A stretch of 64,000 bases of DNA from Pseudomonadota bacterium (GCA_021792365.1 JAJYUT010000005.1:248001-312000), one strand, 5' to 3'. Shown: positions 53,651 through 63,456, counted from the stretch's first letter. Numbers and translations are program-made. Notes: generated from the sequence alone by a model not told the origin.

Positions 53651-53684
53651 AACGGCGGCCCTTCCGGAAGGAACGGCCGCCGTT
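53651..53684 (+). terminator. Terminator after tadD
   Basis: AACGGCGGCC (53651-53660) pairs with GGCCGCCGTT (53675-53684), a 10-bp perfect stem with a 14-nt loop, 21 bp after the tadD stop, followed by CTCATT. The short pyrimidine tract makes it a probable intrinsic terminator. Confidence 0.7.
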
Positions 53685-53978
53685 CTCATTATGCAAGGTG
53701 CCACGCGCCGATGACGGCGGGCAGTGGCGGGCGATGCGAGGCCGCGCACCCGATTGCGCCCGTGCATCCCTATGGAGCTCCGCTCACCACGGCCTGGGGA
53801 AGTCCAGCATCGCGGGATGGCGCATGCGGCCAGGGAGAGCATCCTTCAGCGACGCTGGGGCGTCTCGACCTGGCATGGCGGCGAGTCGACGAGACGCGCG
53901 ATGCAGGCCGCTCGAATGCCGATGGCCGGGCGCTTGCGCCCGGCCATCGGGGAACTGGATCGGGAACTTTGCCGGAGC
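53685..53978. other. Gap between tadD terminator and tadC end
   Basis: About 290 bp (348 bp counting the terminator region) with no gene I can support. The open frames here are Arg/Gly-rich and have no start signal or homology. The region separates the convergent ends of tadD and tadC. Confidence 0.6.
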
Positions 53979-54962
53979 CTAGGAGGACGACATCAACTGC
54001 GCGATCTGGATCCCGGCGGGGGCGGCGATGATGACGAACAGCACCGGAAGGAAGAAGATGATCATCGGCACGGTGAGCTGGGCCGGCAGCGCCGCCGCTT
54101 TCTTTTCGGCCATCGACATGCGGGTGTCGCGGTTCTCCTGCGCCAGCACGCGCAGGCCGTTGGCGATCGGGGTGCCGTAGCGTTCCGATTGCAGCAGCGT
54201 GGTGGTGAGCGCCTTGAACGACGGCATGCCGGTGCGTTCGGCCAGGTTCTCGAAGGCCTGCCGCCGGTCGCTGAGGAAGGCGAGCTCGGCAGCGGTGAGG
54301 CCCATTTCCTCCGACATCTCGGGCGAGCTCTCGGCCATCTGATCGGTCACCTTGTTGAAGGCGGCCTCGATCGACATGCCGGATTCGACGCAGATCACCA
54401 GCAGGTCGAGCGCGTCGGGGAAGGCCCGCTGCAACGCCTTCTGACGCTTCTGGATCGAGTTGTTGAGCATGATCTGCGGCAGGAAGTAGCCGAGGCCGCC
54501 GGCGGCGAGCACGCCGGCCAGACGGACCGGGATCGGCTTGTCCGGGAACACCAGCCAGGCATAGAGCAGCGCCGCGATGACGAAGCTGATGGGCAGGGCG
54601 ATGCGCTTGAACAGGTAGTTGGCGACCGCGCTCGGGTTGCGCTTGCCGGCCCGCGCCAGCTTTACGCGCAGCTCCTTGGCGTCCAGCAGGTCGGACATGC
54701 TGACGCCGCGCAGGAAAAATCCCTTGATGCCCTTGTTCGGCACCGCCTGCAGCCGGTTGCGCGCCTGGAAGGACTGGGTCTGGGCATTCGACAGGGCGCG
54801 GCGCCGCTCGCGCACCGCACGCAGGCGGGCTTCAAAGCGCTCGCCCCGCATGAAGGGCATCGCCAGCGCAAAGATCGTGGCGATCGTGGCGGTGAACACG
54901 ATCAGCACAATGATGCTGGTCATGTTGAAGCCGCTGGAGAAGTCGACTCCGAGTTGCGCCAT
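53979..54962 (-). CDS. tadC: Tad pilus platform protein (type II secretion F domain)
   Basis: A 327-residue inner-membrane protein. An N-terminal membrane segment (about 15-35) is followed by a cytoplasmic T2SSF domain (LQRAFPDALDLLVICVESGMSIEAAFNKV, EMSEEMGLTAAELAFLSDRRQAFENLAERTG, LTTTLLQSERYGTPIANGLRVLAQE) and C-terminal membrane segments (VPMIIFFLPVLFVIIAAPA). It forms the platform with TadB. The ATG at 54962 is the first codon of the family domain; the frame runs on upstream through tadB as shadow. 11 bp after tadB. Confidence 0.93.
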   Translation of the reverse strand: MAQLGVDFSSGFNMTSIIVLIVFTATIATIFALAMPFMRGERFEARLRAVRERRRALSNAQTQSFQARNRLQAVPNKGIKGFFLRGVSMSDLLDAKELRVKLARAGKRNPSAVANYLFKRIALPISFVIAALLYAWLVFPDKPIPVRLAGVLAAGGLGYFLPQIMLNNSIQKRQKALQRAFPDALDLLVICVESGMSIEAAFNKVTDQMAESSPEMSEEMGLTAAELAFLSDRRQAFENLAERTGMPSFKALTTTLLQSERYGTPIANGLRVLAQENRDTRMSMAEKKAAALPAQLTVPMIIFFLPVLFVIIAAPAGIQIAQLMSSS

Positions 54963-54973
54963 GGCGGTGCCCC

Positions 54974-55975
54974 CTAGATCTCGAAATTGATCATCTTGCG
55001 CATCACGGCGATCCCGATGCCGAACGAGCAGGCGCCGAAGACAAGACACCAGTTGCCCGCGTTCGTCGTCACCAGCAGGCTGATGTAGGTGGGCGCGATG
55101 AAGCTGAGGATGCCCGCCACCGCGAAGGGCAGGGAGCCGATGATGCCGGCCGAGGCCTTGGCCTCGCTGGACAAGGCCTTGATCTTGTCTTTCATCTTCT
55201 TGCGGTCGCGCAGGATGCCGGACAGCTTCGCGAGGGTCTCGGCCAGGTTGCCGCCCGTCACCTGCTGGGTGATCAGCACGATTGTGAAGAACTTGACCTC
55301 GGTGGTCGGCACGCGCGTGACCAGGCGGTTGAGGCATTCCTCGAGAGTGATGCCCATCTGCACACCCTCCGTGATCGTGCGGAACTCGACACCGATTGGA
55401 TCCGGCATTTCCTTGCCGACGATGGAGAGACACTCGGCGACGGTCATGCCGGTCCTGACACCGCGAACGATCAGGTCGATGGCGTTGGCAAAGTCCGTCG
55501 TGAACGCCTTGAGGCGACGGTTGACGAGCTGAAAGAGAATATAGCGGGGGATGCCGAACGTGCCGACCAGCAGGCCAGCCGGAATGGTGTAGACGATGCC
55601 GCTGGCCGCGTAGATGACGACCGTGAAGACCAGGCCGCAGGCCGCGCTATACGCCCAGAACCGCTTCGGCGAGATCTTCAGGCCCGCCTGGATCAGCTTC
55701 TCCTGCAGCTTGTAGCCACGCTGCTGGTGCCGCATCTGCTCGGCGGCCTTCAGCTTGGCTTCGATGTCCTTGCGCCGCATGCCGGCGCCGGTCTTGGCCG
55801 CTCCCCGGTCGCGCCCCATGCCGCTGCCGCCCACGGTGCTCAAGCGCCGCTCCAGCCTCGCTCGCGGCCCGTAAAGGCTGTTCAGCAGCGCAATGGACAC
55901 GGCGATCAGCCCGAGCAGGAGGACGGCGACGGCACCCACGATCAACGGGTCAAGAGTGGCCAGGGTCTCAGTCAA
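54974..55975 (-). CDS. tadB: Tad pilus platform protein (type II secretion F domain)
   Basis: A 333-residue inner-membrane protein, partner of TadC. Start is TTG at 55975 with GGAG 6 nt upstream, overlapping the end of the tadA gene by 8 bp. Membrane segments lie at about 10-32, 105-140 and near the C-terminus; the T2SSF domain has FANAIDLIVRGVRTGMTVAECLSIV, GVQMGITLEECLNRLVTRVPT and TIVLITQQVTGGNLAETLAKLSGILRDRKKM. A longer alternative start is not available. Confidence 0.93.
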   Translation of the reverse strand: MTETLATLDPLIVGAVAVLLLGLIAVSIALLNSLYGPRARLERRLSTVGGSGMGRDRGAAKTGAGMRRKDIEAKLKAAEQMRHQQRGYKLQEKLIQAGLKISPKRFWAYSAACGLVFTVVIYAASGIVYTIPAGLLVGTFGIPRYILFQLVNRRLKAFTTDFANAIDLIVRGVRTGMTVAECLSIVGKEMPDPIGVEFRTITEGVQMGITLEECLNRLVTRVPTTEVKFFTIVLITQQVTGGNLAETLAKLSGILRDRKKMKDKIKALSSEAKASAGIIGSLPFAVAGILSFIAPTYISLLVTTNAGNWCLVFGACSFGIGIAVMRKMINFEI

Positions 55976-57377
55976 GTTCCGCTCCCATGATTTCCGCCAG
56001 TTCGCGCTCGCGGCCGAAATACTTCGCCTGGTCCCAGAAAGCCGGACGCAGGCCCGTGAACTTGTGACGGCCGACGATGCGGCCGGACGCGTCTTCGCCT
56101 TGGATCTCGTAGATGAACAGATCCTGCAGGGTGACGACGTCGCCTTCCATGCCGATGACCTCGGTGACGTGCGTGATCTTGCGCGAGCCGTCGCGCAGGC
56201 GCGCCGCCTGGATGATGACGTTGATTGAGCCTGCGATCTGCTCGCGGACGGTCTTGGCGGGCAGGTTGTAGCCGCCCATCGCGATCATGTTCTCGAGGCG
56301 CGAGATGCATTCGCGCGGGTTGTTGGAGTGGATGGTGCCCATGGAGCCGTCGTGGCCGGTATTCATGGCCTGCAGCAGGTCGAATGCCTCGGAACCGCGG
56401 ACCTCGCCGACGATGATGCGTTCGGGACGCATACGCAGGCAGTTGCGGACCAGGTCGCGCATGGTCACCTGGCCGACGCCTTCCAGATTGGGCGGGCGGG
56501 TTTCCAGTCGGACCACGTGCGGCTGCTGGAGCTGAAGCTCGGCGGCATCCTCGCAGGTGATGACGCGCTCGCCCTTGTCGATGAACTGTGTCAAGCAGTT
56601 CAGCAGCGTGGTCTTGCCCGAGCCGGTGCCGCCCGACACGATGGTGTTGAGCCGGCAATGGCCGATGATCTGCAACAGCTTGGCGCCGGCCGGCGAGACC
56701 GAGCCGAAGTTCATCAGCTTCTCGAGCGTCAGGCGGTCGCGCTTGAACTTACGGATGGTGAGGGCGCAGCCGTCCAGGGCCAGCGGCGGCGCGATGACGT
56801 TGACGCGCGAGCCGTCGGACAGACGCGCGTCGCAGATCGGGCTGGCTTCGTCGACGCGGCGGCCGACCGCCGACACGATGCGCTGGCAGATGTTCATGAG
56901 CTGCTGCTGGTCGCGGAACTTGATATCAGTCAGCTCGATCTTGCCGTTGCACTCGATGTAGACCTTGTCAGGCCCGTTCACCATGATGTCGGCGATGTCG
57001 TCCCGGGCGATCAGCGGCTCCAGCGGGCCGAGGCCAAGGACGTCGTTGCAGATGTCCGTGACCAGCAGCTGCTGCTCGGCCGCGCTGATGGTCAGGTTGC
57101 GGAGATTGATGATCTCCGCGACGACTTCGCCGATCGCCTCGCGAACCGACTTGTGGTCGAGCTTCGCCAGCTCGGCCAGGTCGACCGTGGAGATCAGGTC
57201 GTTGAAGACGTTCTGCTTGATCTCCTGCAGGCGATTGTCCAGCTCGCCTGGGCGGCCGCTGGCCTTCTTCGGCACAGGCGCGGCCGCGGCCGCAGGCGCC
57301 TGATTCGCTGCGGCCGAAACCGCGACGTCCTGGCTGGGCGCCGCCTGGGTCGGCGGGGAGGAACGTCGGCCAAACAT
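55968..57377 (-). CDS. cpaF: Tad pilus assembly ATPase (CpaF/TadA)
   Basis: A 469-residue type II/IV secretion ATPase. An Ala/Pro-rich N-terminus (1-45) precedes the N2 domain and the RecA-like core: [13 protein letters not shown], Walker [11 protein letters not shown] (248-257), [11 protein letters not shown] (Asp box), [36 protein letters not shown] with the Walker B and His box, and [20 protein letters not shown]. It powers both extension and retraction in Tad systems. 17 bp after cpaE. Confidence 0.96.
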   Translation of the reverse strand: MFGRRSSPPTQAAPSQDVAVSAAANQAPAAAAAPVPKKASGRPGELDNRLQEIKQNVFNDLISTVDLAELAKLDHKSVREAIGEVVAEIINLRNLTISAAEQQLLVTDICNDVLGLGPLEPLIARDDIADIMVNGPDKVYIECNGKIELTDIKFRDQQQLMNICQRIVSAVGRRVDEASPICDARLSDGSRVNVIAPPLALDGCALTIRKFKRDRLTLEKLMNFGSVSPAGAKLLQIIGHCRLNTIVSGGTGSGKTTLLNCLTQFIDKGERVITCEDAAELQLQQPHVVRLETRPPNLEGVGQVTMRDLVRNCLRMRPERIIVGEVRGSEAFDLLQAMNTGHDGSMGTIHSNNPRECISRLENMIAMGGYNLPAKTVREQIAGSINVIIQAARLRDGSRKITHVTEVIGMEGDVVTLQDLFIYEIQGEDASGRIVGRHKFTGLRPAFWDQAKYFGRERELAEIMGAELD

Positions 57378-57394
57378 GAACGCTCAGTGCCCCC

Positions 57395-58612
57395 TTAAGC
57401 GACCTTCGGCTGCGGCTTCCGGAACAAGCCGGGGAACGCCAGCTTCTTCGGCGCCGTCGCAGAACCGCTCTTCACGCCGGCGCGGACGCCGGTCCGCATG
57501 ACGAGATCGGTGAATACACCGATCAGCTTGTGCGACTTGAACCGCTCCCCGATCATCTTGCCGTCGTTCGCGGCCTCGATGAAGGTGGTCGGGTCGAAGG
57601 GGATCGCGGCGACCGGCTGGATCCCGAGGGTGCTGGAGATGTCCTTGGGAAGCAGGCGCGTGCGCTTGGCGATATCGGACTTGTTGATCACCACCTTGAC
57701 CTGCTTGCTGTCGCCGCGCTTGCCGTTCAGGAAGTCGAGCAGGTTGCGCGCCTCGCGGATGTTCGCGATATCCGGCGCGAGCACCAGCACGGTCTCGTCC
57801 GCGCTGGTCAGCAGTGCTTCCGACCAGTCGGTCCAGACGTGGGGCACGTCGACGATGACAAGCTTGGCCATCTGCCGGCAGAGGTCGATGGCCTTCTCGA
57901 CCGATTCCTCGTCGATGCTGTCGTACTGGCGCAGGGCGCCCGGCGTGCTCAGGATCTGCAGATTGTCGTCGTCGCCCGCCATATACCGCTCGAGCAGGGT
58001 AACGTCGATTCGTTCGGGATCGCCGAAGGCCTCGCCGAACGCCGTGCGCGGGTCCTGGTTGAAGGCGAGGCCGGCGGTCCCGAAGGTCAGGTCCATGTCG
58101 GCCAGGATGGTCCTGATGTTGAGCCGCTTGGCGGCGGCCCAGGCCATGTTGTGGGCAATCGTCGAGGCGCCGACGCCGCCACGGGCGCCGGTGACCGCGA
58201 TGAACTTGCACTTTTCCGGCCCTTTCGGGTCGTGCGCGGCGCGCTCGATCGCGTCCGTCATGCCTTCCAGGCTGAGGGGCGAGACCAGGTAGTCGGTCAC
58301 GCCCAGCGACACGATGCGGCGGTACACCGAGATGTCGTTGATCGCGCCGACGACGATGAGTTTGCGGCCGGGCTCGACCACCTGCGCGAGCGAGTCAAGC
58401 CGCGACTGCAGCATGTCGGTATCGCCGTCATCCTCGACGATGATGAGGTGAGGCGAGGGGTGGTCGGCGTAGTGCGTCACCGCACGGGCCAGGCCGCCGT
58501 CCCGGACCGCGATCTTGCACCGGGCGAATGCGCGCTGCTCGGCCAATGCCTTCGCGGCGGACGAGGTCTGTTCGGCGTGGCAGAAGACGTCAATGGTCAG
58601 GCGATACTGCAT
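57395..58612 (-). CDS. cpaE: Tad pilus localisation ATPase-like protein (CpaE/TadZ)
   Basis: A 405-residue protein: an atypical receiver-like domain (about 1-125) and a ParA/MinD-like domain. The P-loop reads TGARGGVGAST (141-151), so both signature lysines of a standard deviant Walker A (K before GG, K before T) are replaced (R144, A149); this is common in CpaE proteins, which often lack tight ATP turnover. VIVDVPHVWTDWSEALL and VINKSDIAKRTRLLPKDIS follow. It places the pilus machinery at the cell pole. 13 bp after cpaD. Confidence 0.93.
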   Translation of the reverse strand: MQYRLTIDVFCHAEQTSSAAKALAEQRAFARCKIAVRDGGLARAVTHYADHPSPHLIIVEDDGDTDMLQSRLDSLAQVVEPGRKLIVVGAINDISVYRRIVSLGVTDYLVSPLSLEGMTDAIERAAHDPKGPEKCKFIAVTGARGGVGASTIAHNMAWAAAKRLNIRTILADMDLTFGTAGLAFNQDPRTAFGEAFGDPERIDVTLLERYMAGDDDNLQILSTPGALRQYDSIDEESVEKAIDLCRQMAKLVIVDVPHVWTDWSEALLTSADETVLVLAPDIANIREARNLLDFLNGKRGDSKQVKVVINKSDIAKRTRLLPKDISSTLGIQPVAAIPFDPTTFIEAANDGKMIGERFKSHKLIGVFTDLVMRTGVRAGVKSGSATAPKKLAFPGLFRKPQPKVA

Positions 58613-58625
58613 GGCTCGTCTCTCG

Positions 58626-59291
58626 CTAACTGGAGATCTTGAAGTTGTAGTCTTGCAGGAGGTCGTTCGCGCTCGGCAGCGCTTGGCCCCGCTGATAGTT
58701 CTCGATCACGTAATAGGCGCGCGCGCCGGACCGGCCGGGCGTCATCTCGCGCGGGTAGACGAGATCGCGCGGATTGGCCACCATGGCGTCGATGTTGTGC
58801 TGGATCGAGCAGCCATAGTTGGGATGGATGGCGTTGTCGTGGCCGAAGTCCCATGCCTCGCCGGGATATCCGCACGGCTCCGGCGCGGTGATGTAGATCG
58901 GGAACGTGACGCTCGCCGTTCCCTTGGTCTGCGTCTCGGCGACGTAGAGCTTGATATCCTCCGCCTCGACGCCGCGCTGCATCAGGGCGTTGGCAAGCTG
59001 CAGCGCGTGCTCGCGCGCCGCCGGATCGTCGGTCGACTTGCCTGGCACGGTCACCTCAAGCGGGCGCTCGCCCTGGGTGTGATAGGCAGCGAGGAACTCG
59101 TCGATCCGCTCCTGGTCGGACGGGCTCGGTTTCCCGGCATAGAGGGGCCCGACATCCAGCCGCGCCGTCTTGCGCTGGACGGTCGTGGGGTGGGAATAGG
59201 CGGCATCGTGCTGGGTGATGTCGGTCTCGCAGGCGCTGACGAAGACAGCGATGAGGCCGGCGCAGGCGCAACGCAGCAGAGAATGGGTCAC
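58626..59291 (-). CDS. cpaD: Tad pilus lipoprotein CpaD
   Basis: A 221-residue lipoprotein. The start is GTG at 59291 with GAGGAG 7 nt upstream; an upstream TTG is poorer. Lipobox AVFVSAC (C22 region) makes it an outer-membrane lipoprotein. Family blocks: QRKTARLDVGPLYAGKPSPSD, EPCGYPGEAWDFGHDNAIHPNYGCSIQHNIDAMVANPRDLVYPREMTPG. It supports the CpaC secretin. The gene overlaps nothing but lies 11 bp after cpaC. Confidence 0.92.
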   Translation of the reverse strand: MTHSLLRCACAGLIAVFVSACETDITQHDAAYSHPTTVQRKTARLDVGPLYAGKPSPSDQERIDEFLAAYHTQGERPLEVTVPGKSTDDPAAREHALQLANALMQRGVEAEDIKLYVAETQTKGTASVTFPIYITAPEPCGYPGEAWDFGHDNAIHPNYGCSIQHNIDAMVANPRDLVYPREMTPGRSGARAYYVIENYQRGQALPSANDLLQDYNFKISS

Positions 59292-59302
59292 GGCTGGTCT
59301 CC

Positions 59303-61207
59303 TCAATTAATGATGTAGCCGATCGGGCCCTTGGGGCCGTCGCTCGGTTGGCTGCCTTCAGGTGGCCGCTTGACGTAGAGGCTCTGCAGGTTGCCGAGGA
59401 AGTAGCGGTCGAGGTCGTGCGCCGGCGCGAACCCGTCCGTCGGCGTCGCCAGCATGTCCGGGTCCACCGGCTTGGCGAGCATGACGTTCACCAGGATCAC
59501 CAGCTCCGTCTCGTTGCGCTGGAACGAGGTCGAGCGGAAGAGCGAACCCAGGATGGGGAGGTCCATCAGGCCCGGGACGCCGTTCACGCTGCTCTGGATG
59601 TCGTTCTGCAACAGGCCGGCGATCATGATGCCGCCGCCGCTGGGCAGCTCGATCGTGGTATTGGCGCGACGGGTCGCCAAGCCGAGGATCTGGAAGCTGT
59701 CGTTGCCGAACGGAATGATGACCGAGTTCTGCGCCGAAAGCGCGCTGACCTCCGTCGACACCTTCAGCCAGATGCGGCCGGGGGCGATGACGACGGGCAG
59801 GAAGGCAAGGCTGACGCCGAACGGCTTGTATTCGACGGACACGGTGCCGGTATCGCCGTCATCCGAAACCGCCACCACCGGGTACTCGCCGCCCGCCAGC
59901 ATGCTGGCCGGCTCGCCGGAGATCGCAAGGAGGTTCGGTTCGGCCAGCGTGCGGAGCAGGCCGTGCCTCTCCAGCAACTGGAAGGTCGTGTCGCTGTCGC
60001 TGGTGCCGATGCCGAGAATGCCCGCGAAGGTGCCGGCGCTGAGGCCGGTGGCCGCGGTGGCAAGATCAAGCGTGATCGGACCCAGAGTCTGCGGGTCCAG
60101 GATGTTTGACGTGCCGAGCTCCTTCAGCACGCTCTTGCTGATCTCGGCCACCTTGACCTTGATCAGAACCTGCTGCTCGGAGCCGACGGTGATCATGTTG
60201 ACGATGTTTTCGTCGCCCGGAACGAAGCGGCGGGCAATCTGCTGGGCCTGTGCCGCGGCGCCATCCGAGCTGGCGACGCCGGAGAGGACCACCGAATTGC
60301 CGACTCCTTTGACGCTGATGCGCTCCTTCGGCAGAAGCTGACGGATGGCCGATTCGATCGCCGAGCCGTCCGGATTGACAACGATGTCAAGCTTGCGCAC
60401 GAGATTGCCGTTGGCATCGACCAGGAAAACGTTGGTTTCGCCGACCGACCGGCCAATGATGTAGACTTGGCCCGGAGCGCGCACCACGACGTCCGCGACG
60501 TCGGGATTGCCGATGATCACGTCGCGCACCGCCCTTTCAAGCTCGATCGGACGCGTCTTGTTGAGCGGCAGCTCGAAATGGTCAGCACCCACCGCGGGCA
60601 TCGCCGGCAACGGCTCGACCGGGATCTGCACGCGCTTGACCGGAGCCATGGCGCCCTTCGTGGGGTCGAACTCGTAGGCGTCGAGCGGAACGTTCGCGGC
60701 AGCCTGGCTCGCCGGGAGACGGGCGGGGGCTGTATTGACCTGCGGCGTGGTGGCGAGGAGCTCAGCTTCCGCGTCCAGTGTCGCGTCGTCCGTGCTCGAG
60801 CCCTCGTTGTTGACGATGCCGATCACCTTCTTGATCGGCTTGAGCTGGCTGTCGGTCTGGGCCGCGAGCGCGCTGGCCGCGGCGCTTGCCGCCGCCGTGG
60901 CGTTGTCGCCGCCGGACGGAGCCGCGGATGCCGCGGTCGCCTTGCCAATCGGTTTGTTGGCTGCCTTGTTGGTCGGCACCAGCCGCTGTTCGCCCGGCGC
61001 AACGGGCTTGCCGTTGGTGTCGACCGGCGTCAGCATCACGGCATTCGGGCCGGGAACCGTCGGCGAACCTGCCAGCGGAAGTTGCTCGATAACCGGCGCC
61101 GGAACTTCAGGCGACGTCGCGGCCGGCGGGGGCTCCGCAAAAGTCGTGGAGGCCCCCCACAGTGCCCCAACGACCAGGATGGCTGCGATACCGTGAAGTC
61201 TGGACAC
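59303..61207 (-). CDS. cpaC: Tad pilus secretin (CpaC/RcpA)
   Basis: A 634-residue secretin. Signal peptide about 1-24; then an unusually long low-complexity Ala/Pro/Thr segment (about 25-205) before the N-domain (RAVRDVIIGNPDVADVVVRAPGQVYIIG, about 225-300), a second BON-like fold and the secretin domain (LGTSNILDPQTLGPITLDLA, TLAEPNLLAISGEPASMLAGGEYPV, LPSGGGIMIAGLLQND, GVPGLMDLPILGSLFRS). It forms the outer-membrane pore. The start is GTG with AAGGGA 6-10 nt upstream. 2 bp before cpaB's stop. Confidence 0.93.
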   Translation of the reverse strand: MSRLHGIAAILVVGALWGASTTFAEPPPAATSPEVPAPVIEQLPLAGSPTVPGPNAVMLTPVDTNGKPVAPGEQRLVPTNKAANKPIGKATAASAAPSGGDNATAAASAAASALAAQTDSQLKPIKKVIGIVNNEGSSTDDATLDAEAELLATTPQVNTAPARLPASQAAANVPLDAYEFDPTKGAMAPVKRVQIPVEPLPAMPAVGADHFELPLNKTRPIELERAVRDVIIGNPDVADVVVRAPGQVYIIGRSVGETNVFLVDANGNLVRKLDIVVNPDGSAIESAIRQLLPKERISVKGVGNSVVLSGVASSDGAAAQAQQIARRFVPGDENIVNMITVGSEQQVLIKVKVAEISKSVLKELGTSNILDPQTLGPITLDLATAATGLSAGTFAGILGIGTSDSDTTFQLLERHGLLRTLAEPNLLAISGEPASMLAGGEYPVVAVSDDGDTGTVSVEYKPFGVSLAFLPVVIAPGRIWLKVSTEVSALSAQNSVIIPFGNDSFQILGLATRRANTTIELPSGGGIMIAGLLQNDIQSSVNGVPGLMDLPILGSLFRSTSFQRNETELVILVNVMLAKPVDPDMLATPTDGFAPAHDLDRYFLGNLQSLYVKRPPEGSQPSDGPKGPIGYIIN

Positions 61208-61209
61208 GG

Positions 61210-62262
61210 CTATTTCCCTTCCTGTGAGATTGCACCGCCCCTGTTGACCCGCACGCCGCCGGTGCTCCGGCTGCCATAGAGAGACGACGTCGTGTTGATC
61301 GCAGACACTGCGCGGCTGGTTGCCACGTCGGTCGTGAAGTTGAACGGATCCTCGAACGCGTCGACTTCATCCTGCGGCGAGTCTTCGAGCACCAGGCTGC
61401 GCAGAACCAGCGTCAGATCGCCGAGCCTCGAAGCTGTAAGCAGCTTCTCCGTGTCCGCGAGCGAGACCTCGAGCGTCGCGGTCTTGCCCACGTCGGCCGG
61501 GCCTTCCTCCGTGTTGCGGCCCAGCTTCTGGTCGATCGCCAGCACCTTCACATTGCGAAGGACGGTCTCGGTCGTGACCTTCAGCAGCTCATCGCCATCA
61601 GGCAGCATCGCCGGCGTGCCCTCGGGCAGCTTCCTGCCGGCCGAGTCATAGATCGTGAGCTTGTGCTCGATCGAGAGGATCACGTCGACATAGTCGCCCG
61701 GCGCGATGAAGCCGCCGGAGGCGGTGGCGGGAGAAATCTTGATCGACACCGCGCGCATGCCCGGCGAGACGACGGCGGCGCCGACGCTGCGGTCGCCGCG
61801 GTGGATCAGTTGATCCGGGCTGATCGGCTCGTTCGCGAGGATGCGTCGGCGCGCCACGGCGCCGACGACCGCGGCGTCCGCCGGGGTCGACGACTTGGCG
61901 CTCTGATTGGGCGCGCCGCTCTCCGGTTTCTTCTGGGGCGCCGCTTCGCCTTCCGTGCGCACCACCATGCCGACTTCGGTCGGCGGGACGGCCGCGGACG
62001 GCAGCACGAACTCGCTCTCCTCGATCAGGCGTTCCTGCAGAAGGGCCTTGGGCCATTCGGCCCAGGTGACGTCCTTCGTCTGCAGGATTTCACCGGGGTT
62101 GATGGTGCGGCTCGCGACCAGAACCTTCACCACGCCCTTCACCTTCTCCTCTTGAACGACGACCGGCTGTGACTGTCGTTCGAGGAACACTTTGACCATA
62201 AATGCCGCGGCGCCCGCGAGTACCAGGGCGACAACGGCGAGCATGATGACGGAAGGCCTCAT
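61210..62262 (-). CDS. cpaB: Tad pilus assembly protein CpaB/RcpC
   Basis: A 350-residue protein. An N-terminal membrane segment (MRPSVIMLAVVALVLAGAAA) anchors it; then SAF-like domains (VLVASRTINPGEILQTKDVTWAEWP, about 50-75; RRRILANEPISPDQLIHRGD; PGMRAVSIKISPATASGGFIAPGDYVDVILSIEH). It is a periplasmic assembly factor. AGGAG lies 10 nt before the ATG at 62262. The frame is open another 195 bp upstream, but homology starts at the ATG. First gene of the long tad operon. Confidence 0.93.
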   Translation of the reverse strand: MRPSVIMLAVVALVLAGAAAFMVKVFLERQSQPVVVQEEKVKGVVKVLVASRTINPGEILQTKDVTWAEWPKALLQERLIEESEFVLPSAAVPPTEVGMVVRTEGEAAPQKKPESGAPNQSAKSSTPADAAVVGAVARRRILANEPISPDQLIHRGDRSVGAAVVSPGMRAVSIKISPATASGGFIAPGDYVDVILSIEHKLTIYDSAGRKLPEGTPAMLPDGDELLKVTTETVLRNVKVLAIDQKLGRNTEEGPADVGKTATLEVSLADTEKLLTASRLGDLTLVLRSLVLEDSPQDEVDAFEDPFNFTTDVATSRAVSAINTTSSLYGSRSTGGVRVNRGGAISQEGK

Positions 62263-62535
62263 CGAAAACCTGCTCCTCTTCCCACGAAACGATGCAACGT
62301 GCACGTGTGCGAGTATCGCAATCGTCCCGATGCTAGGGACCCATGGTGAAGGATTGGTAAATTCCAGAGGCGCTATTTGCGGTTTACTGCGCGGAGCGAA
62401 GAACTTGCCGAGGTTCACCACGGCGTGTGCCCGGCCCGTGAGCCTGGCCGGCGCCACTTGGAAGATTGACGCCGGAGATGATAAAAACTCGCGCTAATTG
62501 AATCCGCGAATTGGCGGCCGCGGCACGGCGACGCG
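62263..62535 (-). promoter_or_regulatory. Probable promoter region of the cpaB-tadC operon
   Basis: A 273-bp gap between cpaA and cpaB, both on the minus strand. It is the longest gap inside the Tad cluster and contains AT-richer blocks (GATAAAAACTCGCGC near 62478-62492 and GCTATTTGCGG near 62372-62382) that could hold the promoter for the cpaB-C-D-E-F-tadB-tadC transcript. No clean consensus was found. Confidence 0.35.
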
Positions 62536-63105
62536 CTACTGCATCCAAGGCCAGAGCGGCGCGAACGGCGAGTGCGCGCTGGTGACGAAAAAGTCGAGTC
62601 CGGCGATGGCGATCGCCACGCCGTAGGGAATGCGGTTCGGCATCTGCGGAGCCTGCGCACCCTCGGCCGGCTGCGTGCCTGTGGCGGAACCCTCGGCGGA
62701 TATGGCCGCATTGCCGGCCAGCGCCGCCCGATGGCGGCGGCGCCTCGCCAACCAGAGGAGGCCGAGAAGGCCGCCCGCGGCGGTCATGACGAGCAGGAAC
62801 CGAGGCAGGCCGGCGAACCCGGTCCACAGCGCCATCGCCGCGATCAGCTTCACATCGCCGCCGCCGAACAGTCCTGCCGCGAACAGGCCAGCTCCCACCA
62901 GAAACATGACGACGCCTGCCAGAATCGCCAATGCGGTCGTCGGCCATGCGAAGTTGAACGCCGCGCCCACCAAGAAGGTGGCGACGATCGCGTACACGAT
63001 GACGTTCGGTATGCGATAGCGCGCAACGTCGGTCGCGGCCGCAGCCAACAGGAGAAGCACGGTGCCGGCGGCGGCCAGGATCTCGATCCAATCGCTGGGA
63101 GTCAT
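62536..63105 (-). CDS. cpaA: Prepilin peptidase (CpaA/TadV)
   Basis: A 189-residue membrane peptidase of the type IV prepilin peptidase family that cleaves Flp pilins. The two catalytic aspartates are D26 (AAATDVARYRIPN) and D84 (FGGGDVKL), in the expected membrane context; hydrophobic segments lie at about 8-25, 35-50, 58-80 and 95-115. The tail contains an Arg-rich loop and a final membrane segment. The ATG at 63105 starts the family domain; upstream in-frame sequence is not conserved. It lies 171 bp after the second pilin gene. Confidence 0.9.
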   Translation of the reverse strand: MTPSDWIEILAAAGTVLLLLAAAATDVARYRIPNVIVYAIVATFLVGAAFNFAWPTTALAILAGVVMFLVGAGLFAAGLFGGGDVKLIAAMALWTGFAGLPRFLLVMTAAGGLLGLLWLARRRRHRAALAGNAAISAEGSATGTQPAEGAQAPQMPNRIPYGVAIAIAGLDFFVTSAHSPFAPLWPWMQ

Positions 63106-63221
63106 GCGGCGCTGCGCCTTACTGGAGTTATCGTCTGTCGCGGGGCCGCCAGGATTGCAGAATGGGCCTCGACCATGCAAGTGGCCGAATCGGATTGACG
63201 CGATGCGCGCGCAAAACGAAA

Positions 63222-63251
63222 GCGGCGGGCCGGGAGAATCCGGCCCGCCGC
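63222..63251 (-). terminator. Terminator after the second pilin gene
   Basis: GCGGCGGGCCGG (63222-63233) and CCGGCCCGCCGC (63240-63251), a perfect 12-bp stem with a 6-nt loop, followed on the minus strand by TTTCGTTTTGC. It is an intrinsic terminator for the pilin gene whose stop is 26 bp upstream, and it isolates that gene from cpaA. Confidence 0.8.
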
Positions 63252-63276
63252 AATTTTCGTCCCGTTATGGCCTAGT

Positions 63277-63456
63277 TTACTGTAGCGACCCCGAGAGCGT
63301 CGAGCTGATGTACGTGTAGGCATCGATGAGGCGAGTGTTGACCACCCTCAGCGAGCCGATGATCGCGACCGAGATAAGACCGGCGATCAGGCCGTACTCA
63401 ACGGCCGTGGCGCCATCCTCGTCGCTCCAAAGCCCTCGTAAGAACCGTGAGATCAT
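63277..63456 (-). CDS. Flp-type pilin, second copy
   Basis: A 59-residue Flp prepilin: MISRFLRGLWSDEDGATAVE then YGLIAGLISVAIIGSL. The peptidase site is the G in EDG|ATAVEYG, with the glutamate at +5 required for pilin assembly, followed by the hydrophobic stalk. The C-terminal 20 residues (LIDAYTYISSTLSGSLQ) differ from the other copy. The start ATG has GGAGGGA upstream. Too short to be picked by length filters, but fully typical. Ends before a strong terminator. Confidence 0.93.
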   Translation of the reverse strand: MISRFLRGLWSDEDGATAVEYGLIAGLISVAIIGSLRVVNTRLIDAYTYISSTLSGSLQ